From Symbiodinium sp. CCMP2592 (Eukaryota; Sar; Dinophyceae; Suessiales; Symbiodiniaceae): a stretch of DNA of 64,000 nt. The notes below the pieces were generated by a model. It searched no databases and had not been told where the DNA came from. It worked only from the letters and a program-made list of their open reading frames with translations. Every line of letters begins with the position of its first letter. The first letter of the stretch is position 1. This document shows, one piece after another, positions 20,327 to 33,900 of the stretch. The stretch is taken from NCBI GenBank assembly GCA_905221615.1, contig CAJNDT010001247.1, positions 246,501 to 310,500 of the forward strand, written 5' to 3'. The translations under genes and the position numbers were made by a program.

Positions 20327-23300
20327 CGATAATCATCACGGTGTGGGGAGGCACCGTAGGTCCATGTGAGCCCGACCGGCATTGTGGTGGATGTGCACAC
20401 TGGGCGTTCAAGGCCTGGATAGGCACATGGGAAAGAGCTCAGGTGCCTTTCAAAGCCCCAGTAGGTTAACGAAGGGACCTGCAAGGATCCGGGCTTGCCG
20501 TCGAGCATCCGACATGTCGGCAGATACGAGCCTGATAGCCACAAATGTTGCAGGCAGTGGCTGGTGAAGGGAGCAACAAAGGTCTGTGAGCAGGGAACCC
20601 ACCTAGGTGGCTGCCCGAACCTAGGTGCAGAGGTCTGCAACTCCGAGCGCTCAGTAAGTCGATCCCCGCCTGTGTCATCTTGGTCTGGCGGAGCCGCCGG
20701 TGGGCTAGACCTTAGAAGAGCGAAGACAAAGAGCATGGCAGGTCGAAGTGAAGGGGGCATGTGTTGCCTCTTGCAAGACTGGCCAAGCTGATGCAGACGT
20801 GGACATGATGAACAGTAAGCTGGATCCTTGTATGCAGCACTGGATGAGGCAGCTGAGTCCGTGTGAAGTCCAGCGGCTCTATTGGCCTGGAAGATTTCCT
20901 CCATCTTCCTGGCCATCCTTCTACGGACACGTCCTTGGAGCTTGGCGGCCTTGATCGTCCCAGTGCCACGGCCTTTGGCTGCAGTTGAGGAGGTCGAAAG
21001 TGGTTGGTCAGCCGGATTGTCCGTGACATCAAACCAAATCGATCGTCTCGGCTTGGGCCTTGTCTGCATCTTCCGTGGTTTCGGAGAGGAGGCGTCAGAT
21101 CGAGCCCGTTTGGGTCCTCGTTGAGGTAAGTCTGACGGGAGGGCCGAGGTAGCAGCCGAGACCGTGGTCGAAGCAGTGGGAGTCTCCGAGCTATTTGCCG
21201 TGGCCGACTTAAGCACCAGATTGCCCGACTGTATGGTGAGCTTCGCTTGTGCTGGCGTCCGGTCCTTCTCCAGTTCAGAAGGGATGTGCGACAAGCGACC
21301 GCGTGCTTTAGGCGTCGGCTTGAGTCGGCCTTTGTCGTCGATCGCCGGGTCAGACCTCGAACTGGAGCTGGGCAAAGGCCTTGAAGAGGCAGACAGTGCC
21401 GTAAAATCCACAGTCTGTAACAGAGGTTGGCCTCGCGTGCTGGAGTCCATTTGGCCTGCACAGCAGTTCCATCGGGCAGCATGTTCTCGGAGCGCACTGA
21501 GAGCCAGAGGGCCACCAGCTCCACCGATTCAGCACTTTGTATAACCTGATCAGTGCGCTTGCCATGCTTATTGCTCCCCGAGGGAGCATACACCACCTCC
21601 CACTTGGCAGCCCAAAAGAGACCATCCCCACATAGTGGTATCCATCGCATGTAGTTCTCCACCTTGTGTTGCAGGCTGTCTCGGTGCAAATACACCCCTG
21701 GACAGCCTGCCAGGAACCTGTCACCCTTCGACTCATCGGTGCTCGGGAGAAGCTGGCCATGGTAGATAATGGAGGAAAGTGCCTCCATCTTGCATCCGTG
21801 CCAGCCCCGTAGCCAACCATCCTGACACAGCAGCTCGCAGTGCGAAGGTTCCAGCGGTGTCCACGGGATTCGCCACCAACCATCAGGTTGCGGGACTGGG
21901 TCACCAAGTAAGGAGGCAAGGGATGTGCCATCTGGGCCTGGCCGTGTCCTGAAGAAGCTCTGCAGAAATCCTTCCACGTCCAGAGTACAGGCAGGAGCAC
22001 TCGGCGGTTGTGGTAGCTGTGACCTGGCTTTGGCTCCCCAGATCAGTACCCGATCTGGAGTGGCAGGTAAAGCATGATCTGCCAGGTTCCACTCAGAAGG
22101 GCCACCAGAGGATTGAGGATCAAAGGCTGGAGCAGGCTTCCTCTCTGTAGTTGGTGCCCCTGTGGCTGCAGCAGAAGCTGACGGTTGGGCCTCAGAGCTC
22201 GTAGTTCTCTGCCGAGCATCAATTCTCACCCTCTTGGGAGGAGGTGGACTAGGAGTGCGAGGCTGTGGTATCGCAGTCCGGCCTCGCCTGGGCTTGGTGG
22301 GCCCACTCTCCTCTTCCTTCGGAAGGACCAGGGCAGGCCGTGGTTTGCGCCAAGTCACCTGCTTTGTCCCCGGGTGGTAGTAGAAGGACCGATCGCTAGC
22401 TGGGTCAACGTGTTTTTCCCAGGGTGCCTCAAGCGAAGCATCTTCCACCGGGGGATGGGGCCAGCTGGACTCCGTTTGGGTGCCGCCGGAGGCACCATGG
22501 TCTCCAGGGCCTGGTAGCCAAGAAGGTAACGTGCGCTGTAGATGGTTAATGGTGGGGGAGCACATCTCCACCTCAAACTCGGCTCCATTCCATCACACAT
22601 GGAAGCTTGTGTGGCTTCCAACCCCAGTCGGGGAGCGAGGTGCTCCTTGTCGATCGTAAAAATACGACGTTGTTCATCGCGAGGGCCTTGTATCATCCGC
22701 ACATTCCGTGTGGTGTTGCGATCACACTCCAAGGTAGGGAGCACAATCGCTCGGCGGCCGACAAGGTGACGTCTGTGACCGTCGATCACCTCTACTTCGG
22801 TCCCCACTGTAAGCGGGACGAGTGCTGCCTGCCAGTGTGGCTCCATGATCCCTCGAAGGGCACAGGTAGGGCACGCTAACACAGAGTAGTCCTTTGACTT
22901 AAGAAGTTGTGGAGTAGATACCTGCGAGTATTCTGCAAGAGGTCTCCCAGCCCTAAGGGATGCAAAGCGGGCAGGAGTTGTGGCAGGCTGCTGGGGTACC
23001 ACATACTCATCCAGAGTCTGCAATGAGGCTTGGTTTGTGGAGAGCTGCAGGCACACGCGGTATCCACATGGTGAGGCTGCAAGATGCATACAAGAGCACG
23101 GCAGAGTCTCATGTTGGCTGATCACGGGTTGCAGCAGCAAGACTGAGATCCAAGCCCCGTGATGGGCAGGAAGGACACCGAAGTGGGCGTCTCGAGGGAC
23201 CGGATACCTGTGACGAGCATCGTTAGGCATGGGTGCTCCAAGTGCAGATGGGGGGCGCCGCTGACCTGGAGCCTTCGCGAGGTCATCGAGGTCTGCCATG

Positions 23301-24533
23301 AGGACGGCCTGGGCATTACAGTCAGCATGGAGGATAGTCCAAGCTAGCAGTGACAGTTGGCTCCAAGGAGGTGTCAGTACTAGCACGCTGACAAAGACAG
23401 CACGTCTTTTGTGAGTCCAACTCGAGAGGCTGCTGGGCACAAAACGGCAAGTCTGCATACAGGAAGAGACGGCAGAGAACTGACAGCTGTCCTTTGCACC
23501 TGTGGTGCTATCTCTGCAGAAAGCTCGTGCCTGGCCACCATAAGACCTGGTGTCTTGTGGCTCAACTCGGTGGCCTAACCGTGAGCGTGAAAGTCCAGCC
23601 CGCCACTTTGGTCGTGATGGTGGCAGGCTGCTGCTGCACGTGTCCAGCTGGTGTACCCGAAACTCCCTCCGCTGCATTGACACTCGTTGCTGGGTGTGCA
23701 GTCGGAGGAGGCAGCAAGGTCGTAGTAGGCGATGGGAGCGTGGGAACAGCCCCCATTGCAAGAGTGATAGGCCCTGTGCTTGGTGGAGCACCTGCTGGTA
23801 AGCCCTGGAGCCATGGCAGCAAAGGCCTGCACCGGTGTTGTCGGAAGAGACGTGCAGGATGCCGGAGTCGGCGGGGGCGGCCCCGCGGGCTTACTTGTGG
23901 CACATCCAACGCTGCCTCTTGGCCTGTTGACCGGCACTGGGGGGGGTGGCCCTGCTGGAGCACTTGTGGTAGCAACTGGTGGAGCAGTGGCCTCCTCGCC
24001 TGAGCTCGGTGGGCTCGGTGGGCTATCAGATGAAGAGGACTCCGGAGCCACTGTTGCTTTGGCTTTTGGCCTTCCAGATCGCGACCTCGACGGGTTACCA
24101 CGCCGTGCTTCCTTGGGTGACATCCTGGGCTGGTCGGGCTATGCAACAGCAAGGCTTGAGCACAGAAGGCGGCGCTCGGAAAAAGCTGCTCTGGAGTGCA
24201 CCTAGCAACTGGCCACAAGGGTAAGAGGGACTGCGGATGCTGAGTGCTGGGCCAGGCACACGGGCTGGATGCTGTCCAATTAGGACACTGTGGCACAAAG
24301 TTTGAGCCCTGTTGCCATGGTGGGGCAGATGGAATCAAACAGGCAAGAAGCACAGCCATCATGCAGCCTACAGCCGTGTTGAGGTTGAGGCACTCAGACC
24401 TTCTAGTGCACCCATTACTGTTAAGGGTGGCAGGGTCCCGCTGTTTCGACAACATCTCTCTTTCTCAACCTGGCGGAGCCAAGGGGCTTAGCAGTAGCAG
24501 TAGTAGTAGTAGCAGTAGCAGTAGCAGTAGCAC

Positions 24534-24605
<72 letters not shown>

Positions 24606-24854
24606 GTTCCCCAACAAAAGGACTCTCTCTTGCTCTTTTTGCAGGGGCTAAAGGGCACTTTGCAGGACTCCCTTGAAGGGGTTTCTTCCGGGAGCCTTGC
24701 AAAACCTTTTTCGTGTGTACGTGTCTTCAAGAATGCCCTAAACCCCTGATACCCTTAAACCCTCGAACTCTTAGACCCTGGAACCCTGAACCCGTAAACC
24801 CAAACACAAAACCCTCATAGCCCTAATCTGGCAGCCCTGGTGGAAAGAAAAGAC

Positions 24855-24913
24855 CTCCGCTCCTGGGTCAGTTTCGCCTTCTGTGCCGTCAGCTCCCGCC
24901 ACACTTCATTCTC
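24855..24913 (-). CDS. BBS2: BBS2 exon 20 (copy 1: 4507-4565)
   Basis: Encodes ENEVWRELTAQKAKLTQER plus R's first two bases. It aligns with the helical segment after the propeller (R-E-L-S-Q-K-K-Q). The acceptor is AAAG|G and the donor is probably AG|GT. It is the last BBS2 exon seen in the window; downstream come a trinucleotide repeat and the WW/ART-like coding region. Confidence 0.8.
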
Positions 24914-27900
24914 CTTTTTCGGGTTTAGGGCTTCAGGTTTATGGTCTAGTGTTTACAGAGGATCTAGCAAATAGAAGCCTGAATTTAGTAGCCACACTAC
25001 GACAAACATTCCCTAAAAGAACTATACTTACTAGTCCCCCGATCGTCCTTATAATAAGAACCATTATAGACCCCGTTATCGAACCCCTCAAGGGTGCTAA
25101 GTCCCCCGACCCTCCAAGTAGACGAAGTCCCAAAGAAAGCCCCGAAAATGAGGCGTCAAAGAGATCTTAGCGGCCGCTTTGAAGACTTTCAAAAGACGTG
25201 TAAACAGGGAACCGGGTTTTGGGTACTGCCCCCACTCAGTAACACTCGGACAATAGTCATAATATAGATATCTTAGGAACACTAGCCCTATGATAGACTG
25301 TTACTGTATGGGGGGCAGTACCCAAGGTTTAGGGTTTTAGGGTTCAGGGAAGTCTTCTTGAACTCAAGACATCGTCAAGAAATCTAACCGAGAGGGTGGA
25401 AGTACCAAAATAGCAGGACTTTCCTTCCCCCAAAACCCATAATTCATTTGAATGGTTTCTGGACCTTGCAGCCCTAGTATTTGAGCATTTGGACCCCTAA
25501 GGTTTGAACTCATAAACCCGAACCACCTTGAACCCCTACGAAGAACATAAACCCTAAGGCCTTAAAGCCATATTAAGCTTTAATTACAAAGCCTTATTAA
25601 AACCATATTACAACTATTATTATGAACAAGTGTGCATCCTTTCTTCAAGCGCGTTTAAACCGCTCTAACGCCCCACCTTCGCTTCTGCCGCCGCTGGGCC
25701 GGATGCCAGTCCAGAGTGCTCTGCACCCGAGCTGGACCTCACGGTTATGTTGCTTTAGGGTTTAGGCCTTAGAGCTTATAGGGCTTCTAGCAGTCCATCT
25801 ATCTATCTGTCGACCTACGTACCTATCTACCTACCTATATGTCTCCTTTCTTGTCTAGGACTGAGGCCAGTGAGGGGCTAAGGGGGCAAACCCCGGTGTT
25901 CATGTTTTCTATCAAGGCCCTGTAATTAAGGGTTCTTTCATGCTCCTGTAAGCACGACCAGAAATTCCGAAACGAACCTGGGATGGAACCCTTGAAGAAT
26001 GCCAAGCGTAAGGGAGAGGGTATACTACTATTTGCTTAAGAACCCCAAAAAAATAAAATATATATTCCTTATGGGGGTAATATAGGGATTATTATTTTTA
26101 TTTTTTGGTGGTTTCTTAAGCAAATAGTAGTATATCAGGCCTAGTGGGAAGTTTCAAAAGGCGGAAGCATGGAGTACGGATGTTTGGGAGGACATTGCTG
26201 TCTTAGATTTCTGAGCGTTCTTTGAAGCCTCTCCAAACGCTGAGCCTCAAATACTCAACCCTACCTATAGTCTCCTTTGCAGTTTGTGTTTTTGGTTAAC
26301 CAGTCTTATGGTTCGGATAATTTGGCTAGCCAAATGAGGACATACAACGGAGACTATAAATAGGTAAATTCGAATCCACGCGGCGGCAACCATCCACGAA
26401 CTTCCCCTTCTGAGGTGAGGCACCTTGCATGTTGGCTTAGGGTTTAAGCTTTAGGGCTTTACTAGATGGTAAACCCCTAAACCCCTAAACCCAACAAATC
26501 CTAAACCCTAAACCGCTAAACCCTAAACCCTTAAACCCTAAAACCCATACTTTAGAGTTTCGGGTCGCACTCAGTTCGACGAGGTTGGTGCTGCGAAGCA
26601 TTCGAAACCTATGCACAAGCAAGATCCTCTGAAGCACAGAAGTCCACAAGGAAAAACCTACACCCAACCCCTAAACCGCAAACTCTTGAAACTTAAGCGC
26701 TTACGCCTTGTACCCTACACCCCTAACTTGAAGCCCCCCCTGAACCCTCAACATAAACTGTGCCAGCGGCATACGTGGCTAGCACTCAACTCTACAGGTG
26801 CTGGATACAAGATTTGGTTCAGGTCTTCGGGATTCGAAGGCTTTAAGCGTCGGGGCGACTACGCTTGAGGCTGAGGGCTTCAAGTGTGTCAGGGCTCTGA
26901 AACCCGCAACCCGTCCAAGCCCCAACCCTCAAACAAAACCTTAAACCCTCAAACCCCTATGCTTTCTAAAACCCGAAACCCCAAACCCCTAACCTTTCTA
27001 GGTTCCGGAGTAGCCCCTTTGACAAAAAGGGTACCCCTTTTTTGCTAACATTCTACAAAGGGCAAAAGGGTACTACACTAAACCATAACCCTTAATCCCT
27101 AAACTGGGTTCTTGTTTCAGGAACATAAGTTAAGTTACGAAAATAGGAATCTACAGTAAATCCTACGAATTCCTTATTATGGTAACCTAGATTGAATCCC
27201 TTAACAACCACGCAAACCCTAAACCCTAAACCCTAAACCCTTTGGGGCTTGAGGGCTTCCTTGGTTCAAGCCGGCCCGTTGCTTAGGCATTATTCGCCTC
27301 ATGCTCTCCGCCTAGGAGTTTCCGAGAATAGGGGGGCCCTGTAAGGGTTCCTTTAAGGGATCTATGAGGGTTCCCTATAAGGGAGATATGGGAGTTTCCG
27401 AAAATAGGGGACCCTAATATAGTACTCTTTTAAATAGTAGGGTCCCTATTCTAAGGACCCCAAAATCAGGTAACCCAAATTTTCTTCGGAAACTCCCACC
27501 TGGAGTTTAGCCTCTGGATATGAGGACTCGAATGGAGCTTTAATGATCACTGTAAGCCCGCATTGGCTGAAAGCCTAAAAAAGAACTTGCAAACACCCCG
27601 CGGGTTTAAAGCCTTGAGCCGTGAAAGCCTAAAGCTCTAAACCTGAATCTTGAAGGGACCCCCTATATGGGTGGTTGTCAAAATTAGGGTCCCTTTTTGG
27701 GTACCCTAAATTTTAGGTGCCGTACCATAATAGGGACCCAAAAAAGGGACCACAATTTTGACAACCATCCATATCTCCCTCTAACGAGCCCAGGCGCATC
27801 AGCGTCTCGCGGCCGTCCAGTCGATAGTCTGCATGGACGAGAGCAGCGACCTCGAATCGAAGGGTTTGTTGTTTTTTAGCAAAAAATGCTCTGTAAAGTT

Positions 27901-30900
27901 TGTTTTGTTTTATTTGGGTGTTCTACGGGCTCTATCACGGTTCGATGAGGTTTCTGTTGACCTTTGGAAGGTTTGAGGAATTACGGTTGAGGGTTTCTAA
28001 CCCTGACCACCGAAGCATCTAAGCCCGACGGCCCACAAGCATCAAATCCCTCCAGCCTGCCACCCCCACTAGAACCCTGGATTAGTCGAGCATCCCCCGG
28101 CAAAATCCAGAGATATCCATTTCCCGCATCTAAGGGTAAAATCGGTAAATCCCTTGTCCCATACTTTTATCATGGGACCCAGGTTCCCCTAGCGGCCCCG
28201 TAACAGAGTTTTAGTAAGGAGACCTCAAAACAGATGATTCTAAAGTACTACTTGAGACTTAGTAAGTAGCTGTTTTATAGAGTCACAAGTACCCTAAAAT
28301 AGAAAGACTGCAGTGGAGGTTTTGATACTGATAACTCCATAAGGTCCATAGCAAAAGCTATGCTTATTAAGCCCCCCGACCCTCCAAGTACTGGGTGAGC
28401 TAGGGCCCCCCAAAAAAACCCAAGCCCTCTCAAACTCCCCGAATCCTTACTTATAGGGGCCTTCATGGTATAGGTGTTTATGTAAATTTCCAATATTACT
28501 ATTAAATTGTTATCATGTAGGGATCGAAACGGGGATGCAATTGCACAGTCTCCTGCCCCCCCCATAATGTTGGCGATGATACTGGAGTCTGAAAGTAGTC
28601 CTTGCACATGACCTCGCCAGTCTTCTCGTTGCGAACTTCGACCTTTCCTTGGCTTCTTCGGGATGCCAACTACCTCATAATTGGGTAGTTAGGCTTAGGA
28701 TAGAGGTAATGTAGGATCGCCGTTGGCATAACAGATGCTTGCTACTCGGTAGGTACACCCGGAAGGACCTCGACAGCAGATACCTCAGATGGGTTCTTAG
28801 GAATTACGCCGTAGTAACACAAGCTCCCATTGCAATTACGGGTCCTACTTTCTAGACCCCCTGGGGTTAAGGGTCCCTTAAGGGTCCAAAACCTTACTTC
28901 CAGACCCCGCCTCGGTTTAGGGCTTCAGTTTTAGGGTTCAGGGGACACCCCAACGCCCTTAAACATCTTGCTGCAAGACACGAGCCCCAGACCGCCTTGA
29001 GGATATGGGTAGTTGTCAAAATTATGGCCCCTTTTTGGGGTACCCTACATATTGGGTGCCGTATTATAATAAGGACCCAACAAGGGACCCTAATTTTGAC
29101 AACCACCCATATGAAACATGGACACCCCGCCGACTTCCACGGCATCCCTACGAAAGACTGGCCAAGGCATGCTACAAACTTTTACGGGCTGAGTACCCTA
29201 GCCCAAAAAAGGTTAACCTCAGCAATGGTAGGATTGTACAAGCCCCAAACGGTTAAAGGTTACCTACTCAGCCCCTACGGCTCAGGATATTGGGATTCGC
29301 CTTTCCAGATCATCCCGGTCTGGGCTTATGACCGACCTACTAAGTCAACTGTTTTGCGCGACCATCCCCAACAAGGATCCTCTACCCAGATTTCCGGGAG
29401 GATCCAAAAAGTAGATCCCTTAATGGTGGTTCCTATAAAGACCCTGTAGTAGCAAAGGGCCCCAAATTTGGGGATCTACTTTCTAGATCCTCCCGGGGGT
29501 CTGGGTAGTTAGGGACCCTATAGTACTAAGGGCACTTTAAAGGACCTCTTCTACCTTCTCTCATAGGGACCCTTAGGGGTGTAGGGGGGAGGGGTGTAGG
29601 GGACTATATTTCCTTAAATAGGCCTTATTCGTCCTTATTATGGGCATTAAGGCCCCCTACCCCCCCTCCCCCTACACCCCTAAGGGTCCCTATGATTCTC
29701 AATCCTTTGGAGGGTCGGGCTCCCTGAAAGCTGAACGTTTGGGCCTTTTGAAAGATCTACTTTGCTACTATTTGCTTAAGAACCCCCCAACAAATAAAAC
29801 ATATATTCCTTATGGGGGTAATATAGGGATTATTATTTTTATTTTTTGGGGGTTTCTTAAGCAAATAGTAGTTTGGGATTCGCCCAAGACCAACACAAAT
29901 CCTACACCCTGGGAGGATCCAAAAGCAGCTCCCTCAAGGGAGTTCCTATGAGGCAGCCTTGAAGAAGCTCAGTAGTATCCGTTTCCGAGTTAAGGGATCA
30001 AATTTGCAGATCCTCGCGAACTACCAGGAAATCTTGCCCTACACCCAAAACCCCAAATGATCCCCTAAACCCCAAACCCTAATCCCTAAACCCTAAGCCG
30101 ATCCCACACGAGTCTCCGTTCTCCCATCCTGCGATGAGCTCCGGAACGCCGTCGTTGTCTAAGTCGAAGCAGTCGATACCTTCCGGGTGGAAGTTTAGGG
30201 GCTACATAAGTTTAAGCATATTCACGAAACTCTCCAACTTACATCCTTTGTGGGTGGACTATTATTCCACTATGTGCTGTGGCAGACTAGAGGTCATAAA
30301 GCGATGGTCAGGTCTCGGCAATCGATTTGAAGTTGCTCCAGCATTCAACCGACTTTCACCTGGACGTCCCTAAACCCTAAACCCTAAACCTAAACCCTAA
30401 ACCAAAACCCTAAACCCAAAAGGGCAGTAAAAAGGCCCTAACATGTAGAATCGGGTTTGGGGGTGCCTTTTCAATTTCAGTGTACACGATGACGAGTTAA
30501 CACAATATTCAGGCCCCGAACATAACTACCTACCGGGAGCCCTGGATTACTATACTATACTAATACTATGCTATATTGCATTGTACTATATACTATACGA
30601 TATACCACTTCCTACCGGGAGCCCTGGATGGTAGTACTTGCCTACACTAAGCTGCTTCGCCGCGAATAGGGTCCGTGCTTTGGGGCTTCGGTTTTGCAGG
30701 TGCGGGGTCGAGTCCTGCACTGTCTTGGGGACCCCCCTCTCAAGAAGAAACAAGGTTTAGGTTTAGGGTTCTCTAGAGAACTCGTAAGGTTCATAGGAGT
30801 ATGAACCGAACTCGCTCAGGCACCAAGAGCCTGTTATGTGGATCAGAGACTGATGCGGGAGTTTGTGTTCCCGGGATGCTAGCAGAAACATCCTGCCATC

Positions 30901-33900
30901 TGTTTTGGGACTTTACCCTCAGGCTCGCATCACCTTAAACCTCAAAGCCTAAACCTACACTGCAAGACCCAAACCCAAACCCGAACATCGAAACCCTCTT
31001 CGGACACCAAAGCTCTGGAAGCTTGTTTGTGTCAGCTGAGATGCAGTTGACACGATGTTTGGACTTCACTCGCCACGCTCGGGAGAGCTTGTCCTCAAGC
31101 AAGGTTTTTGTCAACTCGTGGCATGTGGGCTTTGGTCTCGGATGAAGGTCCAGGATTTGTGGAGAAGGATCTCTAACAGCAGCAATTAGGTCGCTTCCGC
31201 AAAGGATAACCCGTCATGAATGAACATCGTAGACCCGAAGCTGTAGCTGCTGGGGCCCCTACGCAAACTCCAGATAGGGGCCTTAATCTTAGTTGTCCAA
31301 ATTCTTAGGGAACTATGAGAACTTGAACTCGCGGGGCTATATTGGGTTCTGCAGCCCAAACCCACTTAGTAACCATTAGAACATGGTGTTGGGATGTGTC
31401 AGCGCATACTTAAAGCAGGACTAAACTGGTGACCAAATGTTAGTACTGAGCATTCCGATTGCTGGCTTGACTTGCTCCAGGAAACAGGATAGCCGGTTGA
31501 CGACGGTGGGAATGTAAAGTAAACCCCGGAAAAGTTGAAGCGCTGCCCACTCAGCTGCTCAGGCAATGCTTTCGGGTTCAAGTCCTGAAGCATTGCACCG
31601 CCCGACTAAACCCCAAAGCCCTACCTGGACCCTGAAAACCCCACGACATGCTGAGGGAGCTGTGTAAGGAAATCATGATAAGGGGCCCTCAAAGGCTAGG
31701 TTATTTGAGGTCAAGGTAGACCGGAAACCACCAGGCCGAAACCCTAACCCTAAGATGGGTTAAGAGTTTAGGATGTAGGGTTCAAGCCTCGCATTACCAG
31801 GAATGACACCGGTAGAACACACCACGGCCATTCAAGCCCGGTCCAAAAATAGATTCTCAGGCCCTGAACTACAAAGCCTAAACCTGACACTAAACAATCC
31901 TTAGCTCCATACAAAAAACGAAAATAAACTCAAACCCTTAAAGCAAAAAGCCTAAACTCCGGCAGGATCTGATGTAGAATGTAGATCCCTAAAGGGGTTG
32001 TTTATATAAACTACCCAGACCCCCGGGAGGATCCAAAAAGTAGATCCCTTAATGGGGATTCCTATAAAGCACCCTTAGTAGTATCGGGTCCCAAATTAGG
32101 GGATCTACTTTCTAGATCCTCCCGCGGGTCTGGGTACTCTGAGCAGACCAGTGGGTTTTGCTTTGTAGATCCTCCCCGAAATCTGGGTGTAAGCTGGCTC
32201 CCCCTAAACTAAAAACCCTGAACCCTACACCCTAAACAAAAAGACCCAACCCTAAACCCCAACCCCAAACCCTAAGCCATCATCCCTGAACTAGAGCCCT
32301 AAAGAGTACCAGACATTTAGGTGCTCAGGTCCAAAGTCCCAAAGAGATCAAGACTAGGATACCCAGTAACCTAAGAATAAAAAGGCCTCTCTTTTGGTAT
32401 TGGGTTTCTTTATAAGGAACCTAGGACTACAAAAAGGGAATAAGGGTACTACTGGGCATCCTAGAAGATCAGCCCAGCTGCATACACACCCACCGTGCCA
32501 TGCATCAGCCTGGGTCTAAGGATGGTTGGATGCAGGGTTTTAGGGGGTTTTAGGGGATCCTAGGAGAGTTTTTTTTTTAAAGTGCAGTGGCTCTTTCTGT
32601 GCGATGCAGGAGAGTTTAGGGTTTAGGGAGCTTGGGGCTTAGGGAGTCTAGGGTGTAGGGAGTTTAAGGGTGTTAGGGAGTTTAAGGTATCGGCTGTTTA
32701 GGGGGTTTAGGGTTTTTAAGGTTTGGGGTTCAGGGTTATCCTGTACTTCTCGACACTACAAAGCCTCAGAGAACCCCTACATGACCCTTTGACCCTTTGA
32801 TAGAACAGTTATCGAAAACCTAACGAACCCCGTATAGAACCCTTACAAACCTACTGTACTCACTCTTCTCCCTCCAGGAGACGACAGGCAACACAAAATC
32901 GAAAGTTCGAACAACAAAACCTCTAATCTGCAATTTATACCATGAAAGCGGGTGTTACCTTTAAAGATTCGGGTAGCGTAAAGTAGAAGAACACTCCTCA
33001 TTACCTTAAAACAAAGTAAGCATAGGGAATCTCAGCACCATTGATCCGAAATCCGTGTTCCAACTTCCAGGAGCCTTCGGTTCACTACAAACCTGAAGCG
33101 CCGAGCCACGCGTAAGCGAATCGCGCCTTGTGGAGTGGCTCAATGCGCAAGACTACCTTCGCAAACGATCCCAACGAGCACTAATGTGTGGGAATGAACA
33201 AACTGCAATAGGGTTTTGGGGTATAGTTAAATGGGGTTTTGGGGTATAGTTAAATGGGGTTTTGGGGTATTGTTAAATGGTATAGTTAAATGGGGTCCGA
33301 TATGGACTACCATCATCAAACCACTGATTCCGATCCCTACAGCCTCACAGGACCTGCAAGGCAGAACCTAGACGCAGTACCCAGAAAGCACAATGACAAT
33401 ACTCCCTAATTAAGGAGCATTCCTTAGAACATCAACCGTCTTATTTTCACTGAAAGAAGGTTCCTCAAGGTATGCAGCACGTTTCTGCATGGCTTAAGCA
33501 ATGAATGCCTTGACATATGCGCAAGCCTTCCTATTGAAATTTTAGACATATTCTTGACTACAGAGTGCACGGCCCAATACTGCTAACACAGGGGCCTTAC
33601 TGATTAGAACAGACTTCTGGGGCATATTAAACTATAAATACAATAAGAAAACCCCCCAGAACCCTGTTCTAATTATTAAGACCCCTGTATTGGCTTGTTG
33701 GGGCTCTTTTGGTGGAGGCGAAAGCTGATCTCAGTCAAGCCACATCAGTCTCGGTGATCTCCTTGAGAACTACCTCAGGTTCTCTTGAGCGAAGGGCGGC
33801 GCAACAGTAGGGTCTCGGCGTTCCAGGACCCCCCCTCAAGTGCTCTTGAATAGAGCCCTCATGGTCCTCAATAGTGGGTATTTCGGGTATAGTCGTGGGT

